Assembly: GCF_024763615.1 (NCBI RefSeq)
Contig: NC_077222.1
Span: forward strand, 78,926,001-78,990,000
Source of the DNA: Phlebotomus papatasi
Taxonomy: Eukaryota; Arthropoda; Insecta; Diptera; Psychodidae
Length of the DNA stretch: 64,000 bases
Direction: 5' to 3'
In this document: piece by piece, positions 1 to 13,029 of the stretch
How the letters are laid out: each line of letters opens with the position of its first letter
Position numbering within the stretch: the stretch's first letter is position 1
Position numbers and translations under genes: made by a program
The notes under the pieces: generated by a model
The model's database searches: none
The model's input: the letters and a program-made list of their open reading frames with translations, nothing else
Told to the model about the DNA's origin: nothing

Positions 1-680
1 CTGGTAGCCACCACCACCACCGGACAGACCACCGGATCCGAAGCTACTGCCGCCGGAGCTGAAGCTACCACCGCCAGAACTGAAGCTTCCTCCGCCAGAA
101 CTGAAGCCACCACCACCACCTCCGCCCGAGGGGCGATTGTAATTGTACCCGGATTGGGGTTCAGCTACGGCCACCGTGACCAATACGAAGGCCAAAAACT
201 GCAAGAGGAAAAATGAATCAGCATCCACGAATATTTTATCCTTTATGATCATTATCAAGATCATTGCAATTTCTGCAATGGATCACACAACTTATCACAC
301 AATTTAAAAAAAAATATCTTTCACAGTAAATTCCTCTGGGCAAAATTAAGAGCACTTTTGAAGAGAAAGATGAAAGTGATCAACCGAATTAACACATGAA
401 CTTCTCTTTTGGGCTGTGAAGATCAACGTAAGAAAAATCAGCCCACGTCGAGATGATGCACAATACACTGTGAGTAATCCTTTCGAAATTGGCAAGAAAC
501 GATCGTGGTGCGGTTGTTAAAAGTGAGAACTGCACGATATTAAATTGCAATTTGAGAAAAAGAGTGACGCGAAGGAAACAGAGAACTTTCACAACAAAAA
601 AAAACACAGAATCACATATAAATGAAAGTCGTGAGCACAATTTTTTTTTTTGGGAAACTTACCACGGTGAAGGAGTTCAT
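1..680 (-). CDS. Gly/Ser-rich secreted (probably cuticular) protein, 5' part only
   Basis: Two exons are visible: 663-680 codes MNSFTV and 1-198 continues in phase 0 with FLAFVLVTVAVA, then EPQSGYNYNRPS and a run of Gly with FSSGGGS repeats; the gene runs off the left edge. The intron (199-662) has donor GTAAGT and acceptor CTCTTGCAG. The joined N-terminus is a textbook signal peptide with probable cleavage after AVA. The mature part is almost only Gly, Ser and Phe, as in insect cuticular glycine-rich proteins and pro-resilin-like proteins. An intron that splits the signal peptide after a few codons is common in insect cuticle protein genes (established knowledge), which supports this reading. 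The chitin-binding region, if any, lies outside the window, so a silk-like or other Gly-rich secreted protein cannot be excluded. Confidence 0.72.
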
Positions 681-710
681 GGTTCTTGAAGGTGTATCCA
701 AAAAGGTCTT

Positions 711-754
711 GTGACGGAGTGTGGCTGCTGCTCACCATGGATGCCTCTTTATAC
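711..754 (-). promoter_or_regulatory. TATA promoter of the Gly-rich gene
   Basis: The minus strand reads GTATAAAG at 754-747, followed about 30 bases on by CACACTCCGTCACA, where transcription should start, and then by the ATG at 680. The spacing fits a standard TATA box, as expected for a strongly expressed, stage-specific cuticle gene. The exact start base is not certain. Confidence 0.5.
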
Positions 755-2359
755 GAGCATCTGCATGAGAGTTGGATGAGAACGCGAGTGGGGTACACAA
801 CAATAGTGGAGGAGGCTCGAACTTCTCTGGCCAATTTGCCAAATGTAGCTGGAAATTTTTGCTGGTGACGGGAGGGGACAATTGATGGCTAGTGTCGCCT
901 TCTTCTCCTCTTCTGGACTATCAACCATCCGGAGAGCAGATGGTCAGTATGGATATATACCACCAGGAATTTTATTATGGACATACAGCACTGCACATTG
1001 CAAAAATACAAGTAAAAAAAAATTCTCCTGACCAAAGGAGGGAGCAAGATGCTTTCAAGAAGGAAATCTAAAATGCAAGATATTAGCTTGGGTATCTTCG
1101 GTAGTTTTATTGGTGCCACATCGAAAAGTGGAAAATCACGCTTTACTTCCACTCTCAGTTGTACTCACCATCATCTGACAATTTTTACACATTTTAATTC
1201 TAATCATACCGGAATATTTTTGCATTCACACAAATACTGCACCATGCCAATTCGCACGCGTTTCATAATTCAACCGGGCAAAAAAGCCCATAGATGCTGG
1301 TATATCTTGATCTCCCAGGCGTTTGTGTGTGAAAGAAAAACATGAGACGAAGAAGCGTAAGAAGATGAATTTTAATATTCACATCTTCACTTGCAAAATC
1401 CATGTAGCTACCTTTTTATTACTTCAGGAGATACTTCGGGTCAGCTCTTCAGGCTTTTGCGGGATTGCTCAAACTCGCTTAAGTATTTTTGCAAAAGATG
1501 CTATATTGCCATCAATTAAATTTTGCAATTATTTAATGATGCTCATAACATAAAAATTGGTTTAAAAAAAACCTAAACATTTTGGTTAAATATTTCGTTC
1601 GAAACCCACATGAATCTTGCGGTTCTATATGAGAAATAAGAGGATTTTTAATTAGAGGATGGTGCGACAGTTCAGACAGCTAGTTTTTTTTTTTAATTTT
1701 TGAAGCCTAATTTGTCAAATGTTTATAAACTCTAAGTGTTTTGCTCAAAAATTATCTTGTTTATTTATAAATTAGATACTTAAAAGCCATTAAAAGTTCC
1801 TGAGTTAATAAAGATGATTGCATATTTTCTTCTACAAGATAAATTTAAAATAAAATTATAACTCCAACAGTGCTCCAAATGTTTCCGTTCAGAATTCTTA
1901 AAATTTAGAACTCTTTCCAGATTCTTTTGCTGTTCGTTCTACCCCAGGCAATGGATAATAGAAAACACATTGATAAATTTAATCAAAATTTAACAGAGCT
2001 TTCGAAGGTCATCACAATTTTAAATTTACTATTTTTAAAATCAAAATTAATCAAAATGATAATAATGAGACAAGGGGTGCCACAACCCTATCATCTGAGA
2101 GCCATGGCATAAACTGCCACTGATCTTATCCTAATTAAATTATATTAATTATCTTAATTAAATGATATCCTAATTAAATTTGCGTTTTTTTTTTCAATAT
2201 TAAAATATTTGTTAAATTTTACCATTGTATTCATGATAATATTATTAAATAGAAAATAAGTATCAAAATGGCAAAAGGAGCAAAAGCTATAACTTATTCG
2301 AATCGACTATCATGTGAAAATTACCTTCTATTATTAAGAATTTAGTAAAGGTAAACATA
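755..2359. other. Upstream flank, no gene recognised
   Basis: AT-rich sequence upstream of the Gly-rich gene. Several short open frames occur on both strands, but none shows a family motif, good splice context or codon bias. It may contain distal regulatory sequence of the Gly-rich gene; nothing specific can be named. Confidence 0.4.
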
Positions 2360-3116
2360 CGGTGCTATCACTCTAGGATTTTCACAATTTAAATTTAAAT
2401 TTAATTGAGCCAATTGAGCATTATAGGATTTCTAGAATTTACTTGAAAATTCTCACAGCCAGGACACATTTTGCAAGAAATTTGCTCAATTTTAAATATT
2501 GATAAATCAATTTTTAATAGTGAATTACTCCGGAAAATGCGTGATAGTACTTAAAATGTCTTATAAGTCACTTATCTGTTATTCAGAAAGATCCCCAAAG
2601 CCAGAAGAAAGATTTGTAGGGAAAGGGCTGATGAAGCGACTCTCATACATCTTGTTGAAAATCTGTGTGAAGTCATAAACAATAAATTTAGTGGCAAAAT
2701 AATGGCTTTAGAGAGGAAATTAGTAAATTACTCCCGATACTGATGCTTCACTCGCGTACAAGTTTATCACTAAATTACTGTACTTATCTTATTTTTTGGC
2801 CACAAATAATAATTAATTACGAGTAAAAATATTTAATAAGAAACAATTTGGTTCAAAAGGATACTTGTTTAGTTGCAATAAAATTGAAATTAATAACCAA
2901 TTTTAGCATTTTAATTTTCTGAATTCAAATTTAATTGAGCAACAATATTTATGCTATTTTAGCATGTTTTGGTGGGCCAAGTATTAGATTATATCAATAA
3001 ATAAGCGAAAATCTATCAATTCAAATGATTTTCAATGCAAAATAACGCATAGGAACAATTCATCTGAAAATTAAATTGAATTTACAAATTGAAAAAATCC
3101 TAGTGTGATAGCACGG
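2360..3116. mobile_element. Non-autonomous inverted-repeat element (~757 bp)
   Basis: The ends are inverted copies: the left begins CGGTGCTATCAC(T)CTAGGATTTT and the right ends AAAATCCTAGTGTGATAGCACCG-like, followed by more diverged complementarity rich in AATTTAAATT. No transposase frame lies inside. The element at about 10095-10435 has similar terminal and internal words (TATCACA, ATTAAAATTT, TTGATAAAAA), so the two may be one superfamily. Confidence 0.5.
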
Positions 3117-4300
3117 TTATACTGGAAAAGTACAATACTTGTTAAATTAATTCAATCTTATTTTAATCGACTTGTTTCATCTAAAATTATAGGTATGTGA
3201 TGTGATAAGCATATTAAAGATAGCAAAAAAATGACTGGAACATATTGGAATATTGAGATTAAATTTTCGCAAACTAATTAATAACTAATGAATAATATTC
3301 AGTTACATTTAAAAATAAGACAAAAATATCCCTATTTCAGAAGTACCCTAAATCAAAGGTGCCCCACTTTCCCTATCTCAAAATTAAAGGATATCAGAGA
3401 TCTTATTAAATTAGGCCCCTCATTACGGCAAAGAATTTGGTGAGACAATTCTTAAAGAGACAATATTTATAGATTTTTTTTGTTTACCTTAAGATTAAAT
3501 TAAATTACATTTTAGAATTTTGCATGTTTATTAGACCTTTTCTTAAGATTATAATCATGTGTGAGAAACAATACCATATTATAAAGTCCGTTCTTCAGTA
3601 AATCACAAAAAGAAACTATATAAAAAAAATCCGATTTTGTGAAATATGAGGAGAAAGGGCCACTAGTGAAAATGAAAGGATCACCAGGGATCCTTTGAAA
3701 GTATCCCAGTTTTGACACTTATTTAATTCCGGAATAAACGAATAAAAGCAATGAAAAAGTTATCTATGGTGTTTGCTCAGATGAAAGAAATATGATATGA
3801 GCAATAAGTTTGCGATAAAACATAATCTATCGTGATAAATGTGCATACAAAATTTCCAGAGACAATAGTGATCCTTTCAAAGAATCAAATATGAAAATCT
3901 TCTTGAAAATTATGAAATATGATCCAATTTGATCCTTTTATTTTTACCAGAGTGGCATATTTGAGAGATACGGTGTTAATTTTTTCCACTTATTTGCTAA
4001 AGATATCTTTAGAATTGAATCAAGCTTTTTCTTGGTTTGGACAAAAAAGAATCCAGCGACTTAAGACGATATAGGATATACAAGTAAAATGGAGGATAAC
4101 TTTATTACGATTAATTTAGCATTTCTCCAGCAATATAATCAATTGTTATATATCTTTTTATCTTTTCTACAAGGAAAACAAACAGGAAAAAACTATTTTT
4201 AGAGTGGTGTAAGCCCTTTTCGCCACCTCAAATGAAGTGGCCAGTTCAAGACATTTTTTAAGAATCGTAATAACAAAAACAGTAGAGCTATTAATGTGCA
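3117..4300. other. Intergenic, remnants only
   Basis: No gene seen. A short piece at about 3350-3382 (AAAGGTGCCCCACTTTCCC) matches the terminal repeat of the GGGGGAAGTGGGGC element family described at 43059, so it is probably a truncated end of that family. Confidence 0.4.
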
Positions 4301-4448
4301 ATGCCCAACGCACAGTAACATTTGTTTCGTAAACATGTTTTTGACATTTCAATGAGAGTGAGTGAAATCTAGATCTATTCATCTCGCTCGTTCTCATGGG
4401 AAATTTTGAAAACATGTTTACAAACAAAAGTTATTGTGCGCTGGGCAT
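4301..4448. mobile_element. 148-bp MITE, ATGCCCAACGCACA ends, copy 1
   Basis: Inverted ends: ATGCCCAACGCACAGTAAC on the left and GTTATTGTGCGCTGGGCAT on the right, with further complementarity through GTAAACATGTTTT. A second copy of the same length lies at 27250-27397. No coding capacity. Confidence 0.6.
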
Positions 4449-7400
4449 AAGGTTCCCACCTTTGTTATTTATTGTTTTTTCTCAGTATTTGTCAGATAGT
4501 AATTTTATAGATTGATGATTTGGGTATCTATTTCTATGGATGTTTTTAAGTTTTTTCATAGGATACTGGTCAAAATAGGCGTAAAGGCCTAAGACCTTTG
4601 TAAGGGAGGTTAGGTGAGGGGGGAAACAAAAAAAAAGAATAACAAAATCCGAATGTTATGCTGTAATGCAATATTTTGATATTTTATTAGACTTAGTATT
4701 TCATTAATATTCATTTTAAAATAAGTGGTGAAAAGCTGAACCACGTTGTTATTAAAGAATCTTTTTTTTCAATGAGATGAACAAAATGGGGTAATTCAGA
4801 ATCTTTTACTAGTTTAGGATTTTAAGATTTCTTCACGGTTTTAGATAAGCAAAAGAAAAAAAAAAACACGAAGGTAGTACTCTTGAATCCAGAGATCTTG
4901 AACTGGGCTTGTTCTTCTTCGTGGTCTTTTGTTCTATGTCCATCTGAAACAGCGAGAAATACCAAAATTCGAAATTGTAAATAATTTCAAATTGTTACAT
5001 TTTACCCCCAGAGAGATAAAATTCATTATAATCTGAAAAGAATTATAGATTTATAAGGTCTTTAAAGCTTTAAACGTATGTATAACCTTAATTATAGGAA
5101 CCTCTATTATGTATTCTTTAGGCACTGTTCACATTGAATTGAATAATATGTCAAACGACATTAGTTGCAGCCTAATACTAAAGCTATATAAACTTATTGT
5201 GTATGAGGATACAATGTCAGCCACCTTATGCCCTAGACACACTTACGACTTAAGCCGAGAAACGACTTAGTGAAAAATGATGGAAATATAGTTTGACCAT
5301 TATTTCTAATATAATTACGCTAACCCGTTTCTCGGCTAATCCTCAAGACTGTCAAGGCCCTTAGAATGCATGCATTCTAAGTGTTTATCTAGCAATTAAA
5401 ATTAAAAATAGAATAATTTCTCAAGACACGGAAAATTTCTTTTTCCCTCCATCAAGTACGGGTGTAATCGTGAGAATAGCTATGATACTTTTAAGAATTC
5501 GGTATTTTGGCTTTCAGGATTTTGACCGGGACCCATTTTTAATTTTCCTTACTGTTTTTAATTCCCATTAATTCGAGGAAAACTCTTTCAAAAATTTCGT
5601 GGTTGCAAAAGAAATGTGTAATCGGACATCTATAATATCAATATCGTCCTTTGAGTATATAGGGCTGCAGCAATTACGATCACTTTTTAGATTTACTATC
5701 ACTACCCATAATCAATTATTTTAATGGAATAAGTAATTTTTTTTGCTAATTTTGAATTATTTACTGGACAAAAATGTTTATTTTTTTGGTATCCTCTAAA
5801 ATAAATTGCCTAAATAATTTTGTTTTCTGAAAATATGCAATTATAAATGAAATCGCCTTCTTTTATTTTTATAATTATCGCCTACGACCAATAATATTGA
5901 AATTAAAATAATGAAAAATATCTTAGAATCGAGCATTTTGCGAATTTCTTTCTATTAATCTTTTATAAATCAATCTTTTCTATTTTTGAGTGACCTGAGT
6001 ATTATTGCAATTGATAAATTTATTGCTTAGATTCTCAATGAAATCTTCTACGTTCTTTTTGTGAATTGAGTATTCAAATGATAATTTTTCAGACAGGAAT
6101 TTAAATAAGATATTTCAAAGTTGTAATCTTTTGCAACTTCCTGCAAGATTCCCATATATAGTGTCTACGAATGGTTCACAAGAAAACAACTGAGACTTTG
6201 TCCAATAATATCTGATGAAAGATTGAGACAGAGATGCAAGATTATTACATTATTTTCTTTTTTTTCTTGAATCTTTTTGGTAGTCGTTTTTTTTCAACTT
6301 CTTTCCTCTCTTTCTCTCTAGCAAAAAAAGCAACAAAATATGAGCAAAGAAGCGCCACATTAGATGTTCGCGCAAGTGAAGGGATCTCTTCTTACATAAA
6401 ATCCGCGCGCTTATATGTGAAGATGTTCCAAGGTTGTGTTTTGCACAACTTTCTCGATTGATATCTTCTGTCTTTCTCTCTATTTTTGCTAGAAATGTGC
6501 TGTATTGATTAATAAGAAAAAAAATCTCTATCTCATACAAGATAATTTTTAATGCAGTATTCATCTGGAATGCCAGGAACTTGGTAAATAATTAAAAGTT
6601 ATGCTTAAAATTGGTTTTGTATGATTTTCCCGCCAAAAAACTGATATTTTGGTCTTTTGGCCTTTAACTTTGGCATCAATTAAGATTCTCAACTATGTAT
6701 TTTTTTTACACAATCTTGGGCTCTTTTTTCCAATTTATTGTACGACGATCATATAAGAAAAATGGATTTGCTCACGCATTTTGATGTGTTTAATGTACTC
6801 TTTTGTGTGACATCACAATGTTCAAAGAATTAAATTATGATGACATAACTCATAAATAACGTGTGAGATTCTTCTCCATCTCTTCGCACTCACAAGTATA
6901 AACGAGGTAGATGATTGTCTGCAAAACGAGAGGCAATTTAGAACGCTTTTTTCTTCATCTCATCTTCATTTTTTATTTATCTTCTTTTTTTCTTGCTATG
7001 CAGGCAGATCGTTTTATTTGACGAGAGATTATAAGAGATATTTTTTTTTCTTTTTAAAATGTCTTGTACACCAAGAAAAAAAGTTTTAAGAAAGAAAAAC
7101 TATATGATTTTATTATGCAAAAGACTTTTTTTCGGAGGGGGATATTTTAGCCAAACAATGAGTTTCTAAGTATAGTAATTTGTAATAATTAAAATATTTT
7201 TTTCATTGTTGAATTTGGGAGATGGAGGGAGGAAACAGTTTCTATGTACATACACTTAAGAAATTACATATTTATCTCCCATTCAGAATACAGTGAATAA
7301 TAATTTTGTAAATTGTCTAATTAATTTTTTTATCTCCTTCATTTTGGGTGAAGTTTGAAAAAAAGTCACTTAAGAATCACCTCCAATGATGAGAGACATC

Positions 7401-8106
7401 CTTGACTGTGGGAAAAATTAGCTAGCAAAATTATTAAGCAAAATGAGACGTGTCTGGGGGAGAGGAATAAATGCGTATATATCCCCAATTTATGTCACTT
7501 TTACTTGTGTAGTTTTACATATTAATTAACCATTAGTTTGTATTGCAAAAGAAACTGACAATCCAGCAGAAAAAAGCTTACCACTTGAGCGTGATGAGAG
7601 GAGGTGGGCAGGGGCTTCCAAATAATTAAATATTTGACGGTTTTTCATATATACATGGTCACAGTAAAGTATTTTGTCCAAGATACTATGTTAGTATAGG
7701 AAATTATTTATTAATTAAATTTTTGATTGTTGTTTAAAGTTTTAAAACATTTTAAGTATGTGACATCATTCAATTTATATGTCTTTTGAATCTCTCTAAA
7801 AGGTGTTTTGCAAAATCACCTTGTAATGCAATTTGCCCCTCTTGATATCAACACGAAGAGTTTATAAAGAAATAATAATAGAACTAAAGACAGACTTATT
7901 TTATTAATTAATTCACTGTTAATAAATTTAAATGAAAGCATATTTATGATGATACATTAATTTTTGCTATTACATTTTGTTAGGATATAGTGTTGGACAT
8001 TCTAAATAAATTTCATCAAAAAATTATTTTAGGTCACGCCTTAATTAATAATTTAATGATACAGTGATACTCGTAGAAATTTTCTTTTGAGCTCAACTCT
8101 AAATAT
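4449..8106. other. Intergenic, with one diverged palindromic element
   Basis: At about 5225-5350 there is a palindromic element (GCCGAGAAACG ... CGTTTCTCGGC) related to one at 33613-33830. The rest is AT-rich with no gene recognised. The block 6780-6960 is less repetitive, with TGACATCA and TGATGACATAAC words that could be regulatory, but this is not demonstrable here. Confidence 0.4.
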
Positions 8107-8287
8107 CATAATCTCACGCCACCTTCGAAATTGAAATTTTTCACCTATTTTTAAATAAAAGTGGGCATTATCGTGATATAATTTAGCTTCTTAATCTCTT
8201 TGTGCACCTAAATTATATCACGATAAGACTCAATTTTATTTAAAAATAGGTGAAAACTCCCAATTTCAAAGGTGCCCCACTTCCCCC
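8107..8287. mobile_element. Palindromic MITE, GTGGGGCACC family, copy 1
   Basis: The right half ends AAAGGTGCCCCACTTCCCCC followed by TA. The left half is its diverged complement, with shared inner words ACCTATTTTTAAATAAA and TATCGTGATATAATTTA. The element is nearly all terminal inverted repeat, like the cleaner copies at 43059 and 45620. Confidence 0.6.
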
Positions 8288-8397
8288 TACATCACAATAT
8301 AATTCTATTGACAAAAAAATTTGAATCTTCAAAATTTATTTTTTACGATAATGAAATAAACAGTCAAAAAAAAACGATTTTTTTTTTAATAAAATTG

Positions 8398-9085
8398 AAA
8401 GCATCAAGGAAAAAAGGGGTGGCAAAGCATCCCAGGCTTTGCGAAATGCTCGAACTTGTGACTTAGATGTTATACCGCAAAAGTACTCTCCCAACATTTA
8501 CCGTTTACCGGTTCTCAACCGATTTGAACCGATTCATAAATCTCTCAAAAGATCCCCCAAAATAGTTTTAAAAGTAATAGGATTGATTTTCAGATAAAAT
8601 TTTTTATCGGTTATGAACCGGTTCATTACCTATTTAAAACCGATTGGAACCGGTTTAGTTTTGTCGGAAATTCCAAGACCTTTCCAACGTCCCCAAACAT
8701 GACCCCATTTGCTTGATAAATGCGCACTCTAGTGTCTTTTTAACCTTTGACCTTGAAAAACCGTTATTAGGAATGATTCAACGGTATTTTCGTATATGGA
8801 CGAAATATTCGCCTGGATATTCTCTAAAAAATCCAAAAAGAAACATAGTTTTGGTGGGGAAGGGGAGGGGTGCGACATATGGGGGCTCCCCCGAAAGTCC
8901 CAAGACTCTATCTCTAACCGTTTGGCATCTAGAGCTGATGACAGCCACACGGACAGACGGACAGACTGCAAAGTGAAGATTTGTTATGACAAGTGGTCTC
9001 CGGAGGGGTGGAAGGTGGAAATTTGGGAGGGGTGAAAAAATCGAGGGATTATATACTGCTCTCTCCGTAGAGTTCGAGCAGTAAA
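8398..9085 (+). repeat. Interspersed repeat with CCGGTT/AACCGG motifs, copy 1
   Basis: Opens GGGTGGCAAAGCATCCCAGG and passes through TTACCGTTTACCGGTTCTC and several inverted AACCGGTT-type motifs, then GACCTTTCCAACG, GACCTTGAAAAACCGTTATT and GGACAGACGGACAGAC. The same order of words occurs at 22165-22790 (+), 25196-25580 (-), 48160-48480 (-) and, partly, 59860-60020 (+). No transposase or reverse transcriptase is visible. The two open frames on opposite strands near 8713-9035 come from this repeat and have no recognisable domain. Confidence 0.6.
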
Positions 9086-9273
9086 ATGATTAATGCCACA
9101 ACTCTATAAGCTCACAATTTAAAGTTAACAGTGCTATAAAATAAAGACACGACAAATATAAAATAAAACTAAAACCAAGATGTACAAATAAAAAAACTAT
9201 AGATCTCTTAACATACCAATATAAACAAAAACTGATTTTTTTAGAAATATTGATAATTTAAAAAATAACCATA

Positions 9274-9705
9274 GGGTAAGTGTGACAAATTTCGGCCAGC
9301 TTGCAACTTCGGCCAGCTTTTTTGTTCCTCGAATTTCCATGAATTTTTAGTTTTTACATACTCTAGAGATTATACAATGCAAAAGAATAACAAAAAATGT
9401 AGCTTCGACAAACAAGATGGCGTGAAAAAGGCATTGAAAGAATTCCCGAAGGGCAAGGAACTATGAGAATGAAGGTGGCCGAAATAGGGCACCAAAGCTA
9501 TGTCTATATTTTTATTCATTTTAAAATATATTAAGATTAAGAATGATTTTAGAGTAAATAAAGACGGTAAACTCTTTATAAGGTTCCAAGCTACACTCGT
9601 TCAGAAGAAAGAATAAAAAAATCAATTTGTATTTAAAATATTACATTTCAAACTTAAGACTTTGACGCTTGCATGCAACTATGCCGAAATTTGGCACACT
9701 TACCC
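9274..9705. mobile_element. 432-bp MITE, GGGTAAGTGTG ends, copy 1
   Basis: Begins GGGTAAGTGTGACAAATTTC and ends GAAATTTGGCACACTTACCC, flanked on both sides by TA, as for Tc1/mariner-type insertions. A near-identical copy lies at 20547-20974 and a disrupted inverted copy at 11438-12080. Confidence 0.72.
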
Positions 9706-10094
9706 TATGTATGTATATATTGTAAATGTATGTATATATTGTCGTTAACCCCTTGCACAACCCTCTCTAGAAGAGCCAGATCCCTTATTCGTTAGACTCA
9801 GGTTCGTATTTATAACGCAAAGGTTGGTTACCCAATCTTCCATCTCTCACCTGAATGTATCAGGGCCTACCAGGGCTACCAGGAATCTAACCCGCTTAGA
9901 GGTGATCATACGAATTGAGGGGAAGAGGCTATGTGTCGCATCGCATTACCGACCATAAAAACAAACAAAAATAATGTTAAACATATTCAATATATTCGTT
10001 TTCATGTTTAACCATGATGTCAAAAATGTTTCAACATTATGCCAAATATTATAAATAATAAAAAAGTTAGGGAAGGGCGGGGTAGTTAACCCTT
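9706..10094. other. Unclassified, less AT-rich block
   Basis: The part 9745-9955 is richer in G and C than its surroundings and contains a small direct repeat (CCTACCAGGGCTACCAGG). It may be an old SINE or LINE fragment, but no tRNA-like head, coding frame or tail is convincing. Confidence 0.25.
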
Positions 10095-10440
10095 AGTATC
10101 ACATTGACACATTAAAATTTCAATCTGTTTCACATTAATCACTAATTTGTGTTTTTGAATCACTTATTAATGCTTAGAATTTGGTCTATTTATTGATAAA
10201 AAGATAGATTTGATCAGAAAAAATTGATTAAAATTTACCCTAAAAGTTAATATTTTCTCATTAATGCTATAAATCAATATAGACCAGTTTTTGTGGACCA
10301 AAGCCTACGATTTTATCAATAAGTAAATCAGATTCTTAATATTAAGTAATTCAAAATCACAAATTTCTCATTTTAAAACGACACTTAAAGACAACTAATG
10401 TGAATCGCATTAAAATTTTAATGTACAGGTGTGATAAGAC
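10095..10440. mobile_element. Inverted-repeat element (~345 bp), diverged
   Basis: The left side reads TATCACATTGACACATTAAA and the right side is its approximate complement (TTTAATGTACAGGTGTGATA). Inner halves also pair partly (TTCACATTA with TAATGTGAA). No coding frame. Confidence 0.45.
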
Positions 10441-11130
10441 GGTGACGAAGAGCCACTTTCAATGTTTGCATACTTTTCATATCTCTTTGAAAGAAATGGA
10501 ATAAAATTTTTAGTGGTAATCCCAGACTAGTAAAAATCAATGATTACGTAAACGCTTCTCGTTTAAGTTCTGCAATTAATCTCATAAAACTACATAAAAT
10601 TGAAGCTTTCTAAGATATTTTGTTTTCAATAATGTCTATATGTTAATTATTTATCAAAATATTAAATAAATGAAATAAATTGATTTCAAAATTGAATGGT
10701 ACGTGAGGATTGTTTCATGCAGGCTCATTGGGAAGTTTTCAATGTCCAATAATTTATTATTTTAACGAAAACAATTTAAGATAGTCATTAAAAAAAGTTG
10801 TACTAATTGTTTTCAACGATAAAGTTTCAAATTTCGAAAAATAAATTTTGCAAAAACACATTAAGGAAAAAATAAGCATACTTCTTATACTTATAATGCT
10901 TTTGAAGTGCTTGTATATTTAATTGGAATACTTGTTGGAATAATAATTCTTCAAATTATTTAACACTACAAAAGGCTTTCCATTCGCTTATAAAATTATC
11001 AAAATATTTTATATTTTCTGTCTCATATACAAATAGAATTAAAATTATATAATAAATAAAATCCTTACTTGATTATATTTTGTTTGCTTTTAAAGCTTTA
11101 GAAAGCCTTAATTGAAAGACAATAATTATA

Positions 11131-11340
11131 GGGGAGAACGCCCTATCTTCAGACGACTCAAGCTTCGAACAATTCATTCTTTTCTTTTTTAATTAATTTG
11201 ACCCATTATAATATTATATTTTAATAGCTAGTCTGATGCTTGAAATTTCCTTAAAAGAGCTATAGATGAAATCCTTTAGGAATATAGGGAAAAGTTTGAA
11301 TTGTTCGAAACTTGAGTCGTCTGAAGGTAGAGCTTTCTCC
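11131..11340. mobile_element. 210-bp MITE, GGGGAGAACG ends
   Basis: Long inverted ends: GACGACTCAAGCTTCGAACA near the left is mirrored by TGTTCGAAACTTGAGTCGTC near the right; TA flanks both ends. Related ends occur at 20481, at 21636-22133 and at about 43612-43660. Confidence 0.6.
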
Positions 11341-11437
11341 TAGTCTTAAGATTTGTAAATCTAAAAGACGTTAAATAAACTGCAAGTTCCATTTCAAATT
11401 TTATTACCATACTTATGTAAAATTATGTATTAGCGTA

Positions 11438-12080
11438 GGGTAAGTGTACCAAATTTCGGCACAGTTGCATGCAAGCTCCAAAGTCTTAAGTTTGAAATGT
11501 AATATTTTTAATACAAATTGATTTTTTTGTTATTTCTTTTTCATAGATGTTGCTTTAAATCTTGTTGATAGATTATCGTATTTATTTTCTCTAAAATAAT
11601 TCATAAAATCCATTTTAAATTAAATAAAAATATATAAATGATAAATAAGGTAAAGTACCCTTACTCGACCGGGTTCCTCTATTCGACCGGTGGGTCAATT
11701 TTTGAATATTTGATGGTGAATTTCATCAATTTCTATGAATTTGTCACTGATTCGTATTATTTAAAGAATAATTGACCTATTAATGTTAGATCATACACAA
11801 AATATTATACCAAATATAATTAAATTGAATAAATAAATCTACCGGTCGAATAAAGGGTACTTTACCTTATATAAATACAGGAATGACTTTGGGTAATATT
11901 TCGGACACCTTGTTTCTCATAGTTTCTTGACCTTCCGGATTTCTTCCAAAATCTTATTCACATCATCTAGTTCTTCGCAACGATATTTTTTTATGCAAGA
12001 ACTAAAAATTCATGGAAATTTGAGGTACAAAAGAAGTAATCGAAATTGCAAGCTAGCCTAAATTTAGTACAGTTACCTAG
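11438..12080. mobile_element. Disrupted copy of the GGGTAAGTGTG MITE
   Basis: The left part (GGGTAAGTGTACCAAATTTC through GCATGCAAG) is the inverted match of the right end of the copy at 9274. The right part, about 11880-12060, matches the body of that copy in inverse orientation (TCATGGAAATTTGAGGTACA). A second element at 11648-11867 separates the halves. Right edge poorly defined. Confidence 0.55.
11648..11867. mobile_element. 220-bp MITE, AGGTAAAGTACCC ends, nested
   Basis: Begins AGGTAAAGTACCCTTACTCG and ends CGAATAAAGGGTACTTTACCT, flanked by TA on both sides. It sits inside the disrupted element 11438-12080, so it is the younger insertion. Confidence 0.7.
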
Positions 12081-13029
12081 TACTGAATTTAGTACTTATA
12101 TACTGTTACCAGTTAGTACAGTTTCATTAACCAAATTTTTTTTGAAGCCTAATATCTAAGTGAAAAAATTGAAATCTTTACTGCTACTCCGTATTTACTT
12201 CTGCCCTAGTTTCCTCTACTACCTAAATGTATCTTATCAATGATATAAAAACCATTATTCCAATCACATCACACTCTGGACATAATGTATACTATTAAGT
12301 GTGGTGCGTATTTCTAAGTCGATAGCCCATAAAGGTGAGGGAGACATGAGTTTTTTTTTCGTGAATAACAAAAAATATGAAGATAATCAAAGAAACGACT
12401 ACTTGAGCTCCAGTCACTTAGATCCCCATTGACCTGCTAAAATCTTCTTGTACAACATAACGTTGAAGGATGTGAAATTGATGGTAATTATTTAATCATA
12501 TGGGCAGAGCCAGATGACGAAAAAAGCAGAGATTTTGACGAGACGGGGAGTCTCTATATATCTACAATAAATTTAATTGAAATTTTATACTATGATAATT
12601 TACTCGAAGGAATTATAGCCAGTTTTCCATTGATGATCTCGTCGGTGACATAATCAGGTGAAGAGATGATGATGATGATCGAAGAATATCCTCCAATTAA
12701 AGTGACGACACGCTTTGAGTCTCACTCTTAAGTGACTCTTCTCAATGGCAAGAAAGGAGTGAAAGTGCATAAAATGAAGAGATCTATCGATTTTTTTTTT
12801 AGCTGAGATTCTTTACATTTCATTTTATAAAAGTTTTCTTTAATATTCATTTTGATAAATGTAAAAAAAAATAAGAAGATAATAATCACAAGGGATATAA
12901 AAAACCATTCGTGTCGTTGAAAAAATGCGCCAATTTTGGTGTCTTTTTTTTCTGGTGTAGAAGATGAAGAAGGAAAAGGAAGAGAATAAGATAATCAATT
13001 GAGCCAATTGTTGGATGAGTTAGGTGAAG
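12081..13029. other. Intergenic or intronic, no gene recognised
   Basis: AT-rich, with a short (GAT)n run near 12668-12680. It lies directly downstream, on the minus strand, of the orphan promoter and putative first exon at 13030-13152, so it may be intron of an unidentified transcript. Confidence 0.3.

Noticed and set aside
9740..9960. Possible tRNA gene or SINE head (GGTTCGTATTT)
   Set aside because: Only a B-box-like word is present; there is no matching A box at the right distance, no cloverleaf and no tail.
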